DNA from: Nitrososphaerota archaeon
GTDB lineage: Archaea > Thermoproteota > Nitrososphaeria > Nitrososphaerales > CADDZS01
Assembly: GCA_021325255.1 (NCBI GenBank)
Contig: JAJPHP010000070.1
Span: forward strand, 39,419 to 103,418
Length of the DNA: 64,000 nt
Direction: 5' to 3'
Shown: positions 25,520 through 33,992 of the stretch, piece by piece
Position numbering within the stretch: the stretch's first letter is position 1
How the letters are laid out: the number at the start of each line of letters is the position of its first letter
The notes under the pieces: model-generated
Database searches by the model: none
Seen by the model: the letters and a program-made list of their open reading frames with translations, nothing else
Told to the model about the DNA's origin: nothing
Translations under genes and position numbers: made by a program

Positions 25520-26590
25520 CTAAAGCTGAGCAAAGGATCGCTCTCCGAGTATCAGTCTGTACCCCTTTGGGAGAGACCCGTTACCGTCCGAAATAACTGA
25601 GTAGTTTCCTATCAGACTGTCAGTGATCCTCTGCCCGCTCTGAATATTACAGTCCCTCATAATGATGCTGTTCTCTATCTCCGCATTCCCTACCGTACAA
25701 TTGTCGCCTATTGCGGTATACGGTCCAATGTAGACATCCGGCCCTATAACACAGTTTGACCCGATCGTAACTGGCCCGCGGATATTCACTTCACCTACTG
25801 TCTTGGAACCTGCTCCCATTTGCAGATTGCCCGTGATTTTCGTTTGATCTGAAAGCGAACCCAATATGTTGGTTTCTATGTCACTCAGGATGAGCTGGTT
25901 TGCCTCAAGCAGGTCTTCTGGCTTGCCGGTATCCTTCCACCAACCCGATACGTGCACGGCTCCGACTCTCTTTCTATCGTAAAGCAGCATCTGAATCGCG
26001 TCGGTGATTTCAAGTTCATTCCTCCAACTGGGCTTGATCTTTCTCGCTGCATTGAAGATTGAGGGACCGAAGACGTAGACTCCTATCAGGGCAAGATTGC
26101 TCTTAGGTTCCTTCGGCTTCTCCACCAGCTTCACGATCTTGCCCTCTCCATCCAGTTCTGCGATCCCGAAGCGTGATGGATCCCCTACGGGACACACCCC
26201 GACTACGCAGTCCAGTCTCTCACTCTGGAACTTGCTGACAAAATCCGAGACGCCCTGCCGTAACAGATTGTCTCCGAGATACATCACGAAGGGCTCGTCA
26301 TCCATGAAGTCTTCCGATACCAGGACCGCGTGGGCGAGCCCCTTTGGATCGGGCTGGTCAATGTAGGTTATGTTGACGCCGAATGCGGAACCGTCACCTA
26401 GCGTTTCTATCACTCCTTCCTTTATGGGACCGAGTATTATTCCGATTTCTTTGATTCCGGCATTTCGCAGATGTTCTAGTCCATACGACAGCATGGGCTT
26501 GTTAGCAATCGGCAACATATGCTTGTTTCCGGTGTAAGTGAGAGGTCGGAGCCTAGTCCCGTGCCCTCCCGCTAGAAGTAGCCCTTTCAC
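25520..26590 (-). CDS. rmlA: Glucose-1-phosphate thymidylyltransferase (RmlA, archaeal long form)
   Basis: 356 residues. The nucleotidyltransferase part begins MKGLLLAGGHGTRLRPLTYTGNKHMLPIANKPM (the G-G-GTRLRP…K signature), with VMYLGDNLL and GWWKDTGKPEDLL further on. A left-handed beta-helix of hexapeptide repeats follows (about 250-330: IRGPVTIGSNCVIGPDVYIGPYTAIG). It makes dTDP-glucose from glucose-1-phosphate and dTTP, the first step to dTDP-rhamnose. Start overlaps the rmlD stop by 4 bases, so it is the last of the rml genes. Confidence 0.92.
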   Translation of the reverse strand: MKGLLLAGGHGTRLRPLTYTGNKHMLPIANKPMLSYGLEHLRNAGIKEIGIILGPIKEGVIETLGDGSAFGVNITYIDQPDPKGLAHAVLVSEDFMDDEPFVMYLGDNLLRQGVSDFVSKFQSERLDCVVGVCPVGDPSRFGIAELDGEGKIVKLVEKPKEPKSNLALIGVYVFGPSIFNAARKIKPSWRNELEITDAIQMLLYDRKRVGAVHVSGWWKDTGKPEDLLEANQLILSDIETNILGSLSDQTKITGNLQMGAGSKTVGEVNIRGPVTIGSNCVIGPDVYIGPYTAIGDNCTVGNAEIENSIIMRDCNIQSGQRITDSLIGNYSVISDGNGSLPKGYRLILGERSFAQL

Positions 26591-27531
26591 CTTGCCCTAA
26601 TCTCTACCTCGCTACTACGACTTTGCTCGGCAAAGATGCGCAATGCCTCATCTACACTCAGCATGTTGTATCTCACCTTATCTCTAATCCGGTTTGATAT
26701 GAGACTGCTGTTCAGGGGTCGCTTGGCAAGTTGTTTCAATTGAGAGGAGTCTATCGGTTGAATCAGGCTCGAATTCAATCCTAGGCTGTTGGCTACCTTG
26801 ACTGAGAAGTCGTATCTGCTTAGAGGTGTAGCTCCCGCCGTGTGAAACACTCCTGTTGCAGAGCTCTTCGCGATCGCAAGGATAGCTCCAGCCAAATCAT
26901 CTGCTAGCGTTGGCGACGTAATCTGGTCTCTGACTATTTTGACCTCCTTGTTTGCAAAGAGTTGGGAAACGAGCCACGCTCCAAAGTTAAGTGGCTTTCC
27001 AGAGGAGGAAGAGGACCCAGTATTTGATAGAGGAACCCAGCTGTAAATCACTGCGGGCCTGCATACCGCAGTGTTCTTGTTTGCGGAAAGTGCAGCACGC
27101 TCACCTTCGAGTTTGCTCCTCGCATAAACGCTCAAGGGATTCGGTTTGTCTTCCTCGGTGTAAGGCGCGTTTTGTCCGTCGAACACAAAGTCAGTCGATA
27201 CGAAGATGAATTTCCCACCGATTTCATTGCAGGCAGCAGACAAGTAGGCGGTACCGTCCCTGTTTACTGCCATCGCTTCTTCTGGGTGAGATTCACAGTA
27301 ATCCACATTGTGCAAAGCCCCTGTATCGATCAGGACATCAGGATTGGCATCTTCCACAACTTTGCTAACTTGATCCTTGCTAGTCTTGTCAAGGGCGTAA
27401 CTTTTCGAAATCCCGTCGACCACCGGAACCCTAGACTTGTAAGTTCCATAGACCTCGTGCCCTTGAGCGATAGCCAAGCGAGTAATCTTCTCACCGACCT
27501 GCCCGCCAGCGCCGACAACGAGTAGCTTCAA
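26587..27531 (-). CDS. rmlD: dTDP-4-dehydrorhamnose reductase (RmlD)
   Basis: 314 residues. MKLLVVGAGGQVGEKITRLA is the nucleotide-binding start, followed by PDVLIDTGALHNVDYCESHPEEAMAVN (RmlD pattern), FIFVSTDFVFDG, and YARSKLEGE near residue 135, which supplies the catalytic Tyr and Lys. It reduces dTDP-4-keto-rhamnose to dTDP-rhamnose with NAD(P)H. It lies 24 bases after rmlC and overlaps rmlA by 4 bases. Confidence 0.9.
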   Translation of the reverse strand: MKLLVVGAGGQVGEKITRLAIAQGHEVYGTYKSRVPVVDGISKSYALDKTSKDQVSKVVEDANPDVLIDTGALHNVDYCESHPEEAMAVNRDGTAYLSAACNEIGGKFIFVSTDFVFDGQNAPYTEEDKPNPLSVYARSKLEGERAALSANKNTAVCRPAVIYSWVPLSNTGSSSSSGKPLNFGAWLVSQLFANKEVKIVRDQITSPTLADDLAGAILAIAKSSATGVFHTAGATPLSRYDFSVKVANSLGLNSSLIQPIDSSQLKQLAKRPLNSSLISNRIRDKVRYNMLSVDEALRIFAEQSRSSEVEIRAR

Positions 27532-27555
27532 CTTTGTACGATTCCCCAGTTTCCA

Positions 27556-28047
27556 CTACTTGTGAGGAGGCCTGTTCCAGTCAAACGTTATCTTTGTCCT
27601 TGGGTCGATTATCTTCGGGTCATTCCAAGGGCGCCTTTCCTCGTCGGGGTTCTTGTAATCGTACAGCCTGTTCACAGCATACACTGTAAGCGAAGGTTCC
27701 GAAGATACTGTCTTAGTTCCATGCCAGAACTTTCCATTGACTCTTACTACTTGGAGGCGCTCGCTGCTCGCAACAATTTCGTCCAATTGACCACTGGTAG
27801 GAGAATTCGGATCATCGTCGTATGCGCAGATCTTCATAGACCCTTTGAGTACGATGAAATAGTCATCCTGCCCTCTCTGGTGCCTGTGCCAAGCTCTTAT
27901 CATACCCGGATAGCTGTACGAGAGGTTTGCTTGAACAATCCGGTCCCCTTCCAAGAAGTCACTCCAGTCTTCCCTCATTATCTCCGCGAAGAAGCCACGC
28001 TCGTCTGGAAACTTCTTGATATCAGTCACTTTGACTCCTGGTAGCAT
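27556..28047 (-). CDS. rmlC: dTDP-4-dehydrorhamnose 3,5-epimerase-like protein (RmlC)
   Basis: 163 residues, cupin fold of the RmlC type: KKFPDERGFFAEIMREDW, QANLSYSYPGMIRAWHRHQRGQDDYFIVLKGSMKI and FWHGTKTVSSEPSLTVYAVNRLYDY. RmlC normally has 'R.G…' and 'H…Q' active-site residues; the H-R-H set is present. Slightly shorter than bacterial RmlC (about 180). It epimerises C3 and C5 of the dTDP-4-keto sugar. Lies between the SDR and rmlD genes in one operon. Confidence 0.85.
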   Translation of the reverse strand: MLPGVKVTDIKKFPDERGFFAEIMREDWSDFLEGDRIVQANLSYSYPGMIRAWHRHQRGQDDYFIVLKGSMKICAYDDDPNSPTSGQLDEIVASSERLQVVRVNGKFWHGTKTVSSEPSLTVYAVNRLYDYKNPDEERRPWNDPKIIDPRTKITFDWNRPPHK

Positions 28048-28102
28048 ATCGAATTTTCAGAATCTCCGCATAACTCTTGAATTTGTTGAGACAACCGTCA
28101 AA

Positions 28103-29137
28103 TTAGAGAACAGGCGCCACTCCTAGAGCCACTTCTTTTGAAGCTTGCCCATCGTTCAGAAGATGCTTGTACCACTCGACCGTCTTTGTTCGAATAGAGT
28201 CGGTCACTTGATTTGATACAAGTGCAAACTCTATCTCGCGAACTGCGTCCACGGGAGTATACTTCGTCTCGTACCCCAGTACTCGCTTAGCCTTCCCGAA
28301 ACTCACCTTGTAGGAACGCCTGTCAGGATCTCCGTACCACTCGATTGTAGGCCTCTTCGAAAGCGAATTCGCAACGATTTCAGCCAGCTCTTTGATTTGG
28401 AAGTTCTGCGTATCCGAGCCAATGTTGAAAAGCTGTTTGTTCACTTTCTCAGGTTCTGCTTCTAAGATGGCTAAGATAGCTCGTGCTGCGTCCTTGACGT
28501 GAATGAAGGGACGCCATTGAGTTCCGTCGCGCATAATCGGTATCTTACCGGTCTTTACCGCGCCGAGGACCATGCCGTTGATGGCCAGGTCAAACCTCAT
28601 TCTTTCAGACAGACCGTAGACAGTTGCAAAACGAATCGTGGTCGAAGTGAATTCCTCATCGCCAAGAGGCAAGTTATCTTTCTCGGCAAGCATGTTCGCC
28701 CTGGCATAAGCAGTCAGGGGATTGGTCTTTGATTCCTCTGTAAGGATGCCATCCTGAAAACCATAGATGGAACAAGAAGAAATTAGCAGGTACCGCTTCA
28801 CATTGGCTTGCTTTGCAAGCCTAGCGACTCTCGACCTGCCCAAGTAGTTTATCTCAATTGTCTTCCAAGGATCAAGTTCACCGGCCGGGTCGTTTGAGAG
28901 CGCAGCCATGTCAACAACGGCATCCACACCCTCAAGCAAGTTTCCATCGAAGGTGCGTGTATCCTGTCTAACCAGTGTCAAAGAACCAAGCGAGGAGAAC
29001 CTTTCGCAAAGCTCCTGTCCAAAGTAGAAGCGATCGAGTACGGTTACTTGATGACCTTTTTGTAGCAAAAAAGGCACCAAAGTAGTGCCAATGTAGCCGC
29101 CTCCTCCAGTCACAAGGATCTTCATTTGTTTCGTCAC
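28103..29137 (-). CDS. Extended SDR epimerase/dehydratase (RmlB-like position), YxxxN active site
   Basis: 344 residues. MKILVTGGGGYIGTTLVPFLL is the NAD-binding motif; VVDMAALSNDP, ISSCSIYG and RFATVYGLS follow the extended SDR plan, as does RRSYKVSFGKAKRVLGYE. The expected active-site YxxxK reads Tyr144-Ala-Arg-Ala-Asn148, so the Lys is replaced. From its place before rmlC, rmlD and rmlA it could supply the 4,6-dehydratase (RmlB) step, but sequence is closer to generic nucleotide-sugar epimerases. True RmlB may be elsewhere. Confidence 0.75.
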   Translation of the reverse strand: MTKQMKILVTGGGGYIGTTLVPFLLQKGHQVTVLDRFYFGQELCERFSSLGSLTLVRQDTRTFDGNLLEGVDAVVDMAALSNDPAGELDPWKTIEINYLGRSRVARLAKQANVKRYLLISSCSIYGFQDGILTEESKTNPLTAYARANMLAEKDNLPLGDEEFTSTTIRFATVYGLSERMRFDLAINGMVLGAVKTGKIPIMRDGTQWRPFIHVKDAARAILAILEAEPEKVNKQLFNIGSDTQNFQIKELAEIVANSLSKRPTIEWYGDPDRRSYKVSFGKAKRVLGYETKYTPVDAVREIEFALVSNQVTDSIRTKTVEWYKHLLNDGQASKEVALGVAPVL

Positions 29138-29188
29138 GAATTATTCAAAGTGTCAGGGCAACATTCTGCATGTTAACTCGTAAGAGTT

Positions 29189-30193
29189 CTAGGTCTTGAT
29201 AAGACCTAGACCGAGCTTCCTTATCGCCCTAAGCTGCCTGTACTCAATCCTCTTCATCAAGAACGACAAGATGCTGAAACCTATCAGCTGGATCCCGGCG
29301 ATAGTCATTCCGAGGCCCGCAAGTGCCCAGCCAGAATGGAATACCGGAGAGCTGGTTTTAGCAGCCTCTATGATCACGTACGAAACAATTCCCAAACCTG
29401 GCACAAAGACAAGCAACCCAACTGGAATGAAATACAACAGAGGGTTGAACTCGTAAGCAAGGCGCATTATCGTCGTCAGAATATGGTAACCGTCCCTGTA
29501 GCGAAGCTTGGCAGTTCCAATTCTTTCTCTGAATGATGCAGGAACCTCGATCACTTTTCCGCCCTCAGATAGTATCTGAGCGCAAAGTTCCGCCTCAATA
29601 CTAAACCCTGCGGACCTGAAACGTATGCCGCGCAAGGCGTCCATGTTGCAGATCCTGATTCCGCTCAGAATATCCGTCAGGTGGCAATCGTAGATCAGGT
29701 TAAACAGCCTGTTGAACAGCTTGTTGACCACTCCGTGTCCCGGCACAAAAGGTCGGCCCTTCTTGCCGTTCGTCCCAAGCAGCCTAGAGCCCACAACCAT
29801 GTCTGCCATTGTAGCATAGGCGAGCATCTTGCGAAAGTCCTCAGGATCATAAGTCCCATCAGCGTCAATGAACCCGATGTACTTTGTCTTCACAAGCGAA
29901 ACAGCCGTGTCGACGGCCGCAGATTTCCCTTTGCCGTGCTGTAGCATGACGTACAATCCGAGCGAATGCGCCACGTCAACCGTGCCGTCAGTACTCCCGC
30001 CATCAATGACAAGGATCCTCTGGAACCCCGCCTTCTTCACCTGCTCCACCACAACGGGCAGGCCCTTCGCCTCATTGAGTGTCGGAATAACTACAGTTAG
30101 GTCATTTAGCGATATTTCAGCTGTAAAGTCGTAATCTTGCTTTGAAGCCTGAGAAGTAGGAGAAGAGGGCGTCTCCGATTCTAGCAGTGTCAT
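29189..30193 (-). CDS. Dolichol-phosphate sugar synthase-like GT2 (AglJ/DPM1 type)
   Basis: 334 residues. DLTVVIPTLNEAKGLPVVVEQV, ILVIDGGSTDGTVDVA, KGKSAAVDTAV, YIGFIDADGTYDPEDF, MVVGSRLLG and DILSGIRICN are the DPM1-type GT2 blocks, ending with two membrane helices (about 240-265 and 275-305). Such enzymes charge dolichyl or polyprenyl phosphate with the first sugar of an N-glycan. It is the first gene of the leftward rml operon, with a TATA-like box (30286-30295) about 95 bases upstream. Confidence 0.85.
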   Translation of the reverse strand: MTLLESETPSSPTSQASKQDYDFTAEISLNDLTVVIPTLNEAKGLPVVVEQVKKAGFQRILVIDGGSTDGTVDVAHSLGLYVMLQHGKGKSAAVDTAVSLVKTKYIGFIDADGTYDPEDFRKMLAYATMADMVVGSRLLGTNGKKGRPFVPGHGVVNKLFNRLFNLIYDCHLTDILSGIRICNMDALRGIRFRSAGFSIEAELCAQILSEGGKVIEVPASFRERIGTAKLRYRDGYHILTTIMRLAYEFNPLLYFIPVGLLVFVPGLGIVSYVIIEAAKTSSPVFHSGWALAGLGMTIAGIQLIGFSILSFLMKRIEYRQLRAIRKLGLGLIKT

Positions 30194-30720
30194 TTATTGC
30201 AGGATTTCCTCGAATTGCTGGCTTGGCAGGGCCTAGTGAATGCTGGCGTGTGGCTCTTGCGCAACGGTGAACCCTATGTACAGTTGATATATAAAATTGT
30301 TCTAGGCCATGGTAGGCCTTTGAGAAATTCATGAAACCATTCAAGAATCCCTCAATTTGAGAGCGGAAAGGGCCGCAAGAAGTCTAGAGGGGGTATAACA
30401 CGCTCTCAAATACTTGAGCGAGAAAGAACACACTTTTCTCAGGGTCAACGGAAGCCTGTGTAACCCTGAGGGTCTTCTGCTCTTTTCCAGTGTGAGCGCC
30501 CGCAGTCCTAGTACTTTGGCCTCAATTCCCAAATTCGCGTTCGCTTCTGGCGACTCGAAGGAAGGAAAACAGAACAAAATGATGGAAGTCGAGAACGCTC
30601 CCAATTTGTGGCAAGCGCAGTTTTGTTATTTCTTTAGAGAACGGACCGCGTCAGTAAGACGCTTCAAGTCCTATCGCTTGCCTCATGGGTAAAAGGCCTC
30701 TTCTGAAGGAGATTTGCAAT
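30194..30720. other. Intergenic region with the glycan operon promoter
   Basis: 527 bases. A TATA-like box (TTTATATATC on the minus strand, 30286-30295) fits the promoter of the GT2-rml operon with a leader of roughly 70 bases. Small open frames on both strands show no protein-like pattern. Otherwise I see nothing in it. Confidence 0.45.
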
Positions 30721-31116
30721 TCAAAGCTTGAAAATATGGACGCGATTTCTCGCAGCGATTTTCTTCAAGCTCTCGTCAAAAGTGAAAAGTGGCATCCCGA
30801 GCCGTCGGGCGGCTGAGAGAATAACAAGATCATTGTAGTCTCGAAACTTGGTCATCTCCCCGCTCGCAAAGCGCACATCATCGGCAGAACACGGTATGAA
30901 TACGCTCTTCTCATTTGTCAAATACTCCTCAACCTTCAAGTTAGCCTTTGAAAGCTGAACGTCTTCGGCCCTAAAGAACCATGCTAGCTCGTGAAAGACA
31001 ATTGATGGGATGTGCCAACTTGAGATCGCATCCAATCCAGATGTAGCCTCGTTGTGAAACTCGCTATCTTCAAACGTATCAAAGACAAGGACATTGGTAT
31101 CAATTACAGCACTCAG
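30721..31116 (-). CDS. PIN-domain toxin (VapC-like), apparent CTG start
   Basis: The PIN fold starts at VIDTNVLVFDT (first catalytic Asp), goes on to PSIVFHELAWFF (second acidic residue) and FRDYNDLVILSAARRLGMPLFTFDE (third site), and ends IFKL. The only ATG/GTG/TTG available (TTG 31035) would remove the first catalytic Asp. The frame is open further up to a CTG at 31114-31116 that overlaps the antitoxin stop as CTGA, giving 131 residues, the normal PIN length. VapC-type toxins are Mg-dependent RNases. A CTG start or a mutated start codon must be assumed. Confidence 0.75.
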   Translation of the reverse strand: MSAVIDTNVLVFDTFEDSEFHNEATSGLDAISSWHIPSIVFHELAWFFRAEDVQLSKANLKVEEYLTNEKSVFIPCSADDVRFASGEMTKFRDYNDLVILSAARRLGMPLFTFDESLKKIAARNRVHIFKL

Positions 31117-31361
31117 GGCGATGACTGCCCCCTATCTATCGATGCCTCAATTCGTTCCACCGTTAACCTGGATCCAAACCTCCAGGTTTTCCTCTTTCCG
31201 CGCTTTGGTGGACTCAGTTTCACAATCTCTTCTTCCTCGTCGAACTCCACGAGGACCGAGTCGCCCCTGCCTATCTTGGCTCTTTGCCTGACTTCTTTAG
31301 GAATCGTGACCTGATAGTTCCTGTTGACCTTGCTAATAGGCATATTAGGCTCATTGGGCAA
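31113..31361 (-). CDS. AbrB/MazE-type antitoxin (VapB-like)
   Basis: 82 residues. ISKVNRNYQVTIPKEVRQRAKIGRGDSVLVEFDEEEEIVKLSP is the SpoVT-AbrB swapped-hairpin DNA-binding domain; the C-terminal 35 residues are basic and would bind the toxin. It directly precedes and overlaps the PIN gene, so the pair forms a type II toxin-antitoxin module that should repress its own promoter. Confidence 0.85.
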   Translation of the reverse strand: MPNEPNMPISKVNRNYQVTIPKEVRQRAKIGRGDSVLVEFDEEEEIVKLSPPKRGKRKTWRFGSRLTVERIEASIDRGQSSP

Positions 31362-31492
31362 GTAGGCTTATAAGAAGTTCTTTTCGAGCGAGGCCGAGAG
31401 TCTTCCTTCCTTTCTTTCTTTTCGGGGATTACAAGGCAGAAGAAAAACTGATTTATCCCCTGAGCGCTCCAATCTCGGGCCGGTTTACGTAG

Positions 31493-31891
31493 TTGTCGCA
31501 AGGTCAAAGGAGGCTCGCGGCCGTGATGTTCACCGACATCGTCGGCTACACGGCCATGACCCAAAAGAATGAAAGGCGCGCGCTGAGCCTGCTCAACAAG
31601 CACAACGAACTCATACGACCCATTCTCACAAGGCACAATGGCGTCGAGGTGAAAACGATCGGCGACTCGTTCCTCGTGGAATTCGCCAGTGCCCTGGACG
31701 CGACGGAGTGTGCTGTCGAGCTCCAGAGGGTCCTCCACGAGTACAACCTCGGTTCACTTTCAGAGGAAAGAACCACGGTGGGGGTGGGAATCCACGTCGG
31801 TGACGTGATCCACAGCATGGGCGATATCTACGGCGACGCGGTCAACATTGCTTCGAGGATAGAACCACTCGCACAAGATCCTGACACATAG
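31493..31891 (+). pseudogene. Class III adenylate/guanylate cyclase domain, truncated
   Basis: 132 codons from TTG 31493. [17 protein letters not shown] (first metal Asp), [27 protein letters not shown] and [17 protein letters not shown] match class III cyclases closely. The sequence then ends at DPDT, about 30-40 residues before the end of the catalytic domain, and the usual TolB/TPR-like C-terminal half is missing. The following 500 bases do not restore a frame. Probably a remnant of a larger horizontally acquired regulator; a shortened active domain is unlikely. Confidence 0.7.
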
Positions 31892-32438
31892 TCCCGCTTT
31901 TTTCGATATACCTTACAATCGGGTTGGAGAAAAGGAGAACCTGCAAACACCTTTTTTATTCCTTGAGCGGACGAGGGAGACGATTAGAGCAATTGTCCGT
32001 ACCAGACTCCGGACAAGAAAGAGAAGGACTCTCAGAGTAATTAGACAGAGCATCATCATCATGATTCCTTGCGGCTAGTCCAGGATCTGAACGAGAACAA
32101 TCGAGTTTCCGGGACGATTTGCAGGGGGTGGACGTTGCGAACCTGTTAGTCAGGTTCGAGAAGCTTCGGCGGAAGGAAAGAAGCTGAATCTTGCTCAATC
32201 GGCGACAATTTTTAGCATCCCCCGTCGCGCAGATTCCCTCGGAGAAACTAGTATTGAATCGGCTGTCCAGTAGAGACAAAGTGGTCGTGCTTCCCTTCCC
32301 ATTCCGTGGGGGAACCAGCATTACAGCAGAGACATGAATTCTGTTTCAGAAATCCACGTGAGACGGAATAGCTTGCTCTCTCTCTAACGCCGCGCGACCC
32401 CCGGCGCTTTCCTAAAAACGACACCGCACGCTGAGTGA
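31892..32438. other. Gap after the truncated cyclase, nothing recognised
   Basis: 547 bases. It may hold decayed DNA from the lost C-terminal part of the cyclase gene, but no segment could be matched. The minus open frame 31956-32321 looks like chance. Confidence 0.35.
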
Positions 32439-32687
32439 CTAGCCACGCTTCGTTTCAGCCTGTGACTCGCGAGGCGAATCAACTTGATAGCTTTTTGCGC
32501 GCGGCCGGATTTCTCTCACAAAGGCTCCATCGATTGCGAGCCACACCGCTGTCGCGACGAAGATTACCGCGCCGAGGATAAGCCACGGGGTGTAAGTGTA
32601 GCTTCTTCCAATGATCAACCAAGCGACATCAGCAACGAGTATGACTAATCCCATTAGCACTGCAACAAACGACTTCCAATCGGCCAT
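32439..32687 (-). CDS. Small two-helix membrane protein
   Basis: 82 residues: two membrane helices (about 7-28 and 34-52) and a charged C-terminal tail (FVREIRPRAKSYQVD…). Start MADWKSF is plausible. Upstream (32688-32760) is AT-rich and could be a promoter. Resembles small hypothetical membrane proteins of archaea; function unknown. Confidence 0.55.
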   Translation of the reverse strand: MADWKSFVAVLMGLVILVADVAWLIIGRSYTYTPWLILGAVIFVATAVWLAIDGAFVREIRPRAKSYQVDSPRESQAETKRG

Positions 32688-33992
32688 TTTCTAACTAGTC
32701 GCCTCCCTCCGACATATCATCTTTCCCTTGACTTGCTCCTACATAGATAGTAGTAACGGACTCGTTAAACCAAACTAAAAACATTTGTGGAGAAACTAGT
32801 TGAGGCATTTTTGTACTATGACGATAGGACTTCCCTTATCTCAGCGTATAGCAAAAGCAGACTCGAAGCTTGGAGATATGATAAGAGAAACATGACATTG
32901 CCAAGCCAGCTATAATCACCATCGTTCTTTGTCATTCCTTGCCGGAACAACACTGTTCACCTCCATCATGTTCGTCGCCATGGGGACACGAAATCTCTCT
33001 CGGGGTTCCCTATGTTTCTTTGGAAGAGCTCGGCTCAGGGAGATAGGACTGTACCCGGCTCATCGAGTATCGCTTCAAGTCTCCTGGACAGTGACCTGCC
33101 CTTTTTCAGTCAGACCGTAGGATTTTCCGCGACGGCGCAAGAGTTGTCTCTCTCTTCGAGCGCGCGGAGAAACCTATTTCTCCGTCACGCCTGCGAGTAC
33201 CACATCGTAGTACAGGACACTCTGCTGTGTTACCTGTTTTGACTCGAAGCAGAAGCCGAAATGTAATGGCTGAAAATTTCGGATTCACTTTTTGTTCGAG
33301 GAGCAATGTTCTGCGAACTAGGGCGCTGATTTTTCCTCTACACGCCTTTTATCCCCCTCGGAGAAGGCAATCCGCAGCAGGTGCGCGGGTGGCGAATGGT
33401 GCCGGGGGAGAGCCCCGGACGAAATTGGAGCAACACCCTGTTGAGCGGCTCTCCAGTGTTTCATGAAACAAAAGCCGCCCCGCGCGCCAGCCAACAGATG
33501 GAAAAGGTTAGCCGCAGTGAATAGGGTTCTCTATCTGTGGTTTATCCCATCACTGCATCGGAGCAGGCTCCTGAGACAGCGCAAATCCAGCGGGAATGTG
33601 CGGGACGGTAATCTTCGACATTATACCACCGCGTCTCAGTCTCGCCCGCGCATCATTCATCCCCCTCGAATCAGTACCTGTGGTTCAGTGACCTCGGCTT
33701 TTGAAGTCTAAAGTTGAGAGGGTTGCGCCCACCGCTTTGATCGTTGGGTTGATCATTATTCGCTTCCGGGGCTACGCTTCTGCATGAAACAAGTGAGCTG
33801 TAAGGTAGAATGGACTGAAAATATAGCCGAGCGTTCAAGTGTCAATGTATAGTAATACAAATGCCATGACACAGAGAGGGCGCAGATGCAGGAATTGGCA
33901 ATGCACAGGGCTACTTTCAAGATTCACAGCCTTATTCCATTTGCAAGCAAAAGTTGAAATAATAATTGGAGGTTTCTCTCCCAGAAGCCTCA
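32688..33992. other. 1.3-kb gene-poor stretch
   Basis: No intact gene is convincing. It contains a strongly folded segment (33380-33488, listed as ncRNA) and, on the minus strand near 33077-33225, a short winged-helix-like remnant (YYDVVLAGVTEK, a stop, then GKSYGLTEKGQVTVQET, stop at 33075). Overlapping open frames on both strands elsewhere look like chance. The right end should carry the promoter of the gene at 33993. Confidence 0.45.
33380..33488 (+). ncRNA. Candidate structured RNA with a 14-bp closing stem
   Basis: Bases 33380-33393 pair with 33474-33488 over 14 base pairs with one bulge (GGTGCGCGGG… with …CCCGCGCGCC). Inside are two more hairpins: 33402-33418 (6 bp, CCGGGG/CCCCGG) and 33427-33454 (GGAG/CTCC enclosing CAACA/TGTTG). 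The block is GC-rich in a gene-poor region. It does not show the conserved bases of RNase P RNA, SRP RNA or tRNA that I can recall. Strand is not certain because a stem folds in both; it could also be a DNA-level palindrome. Confidence 0.35.
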
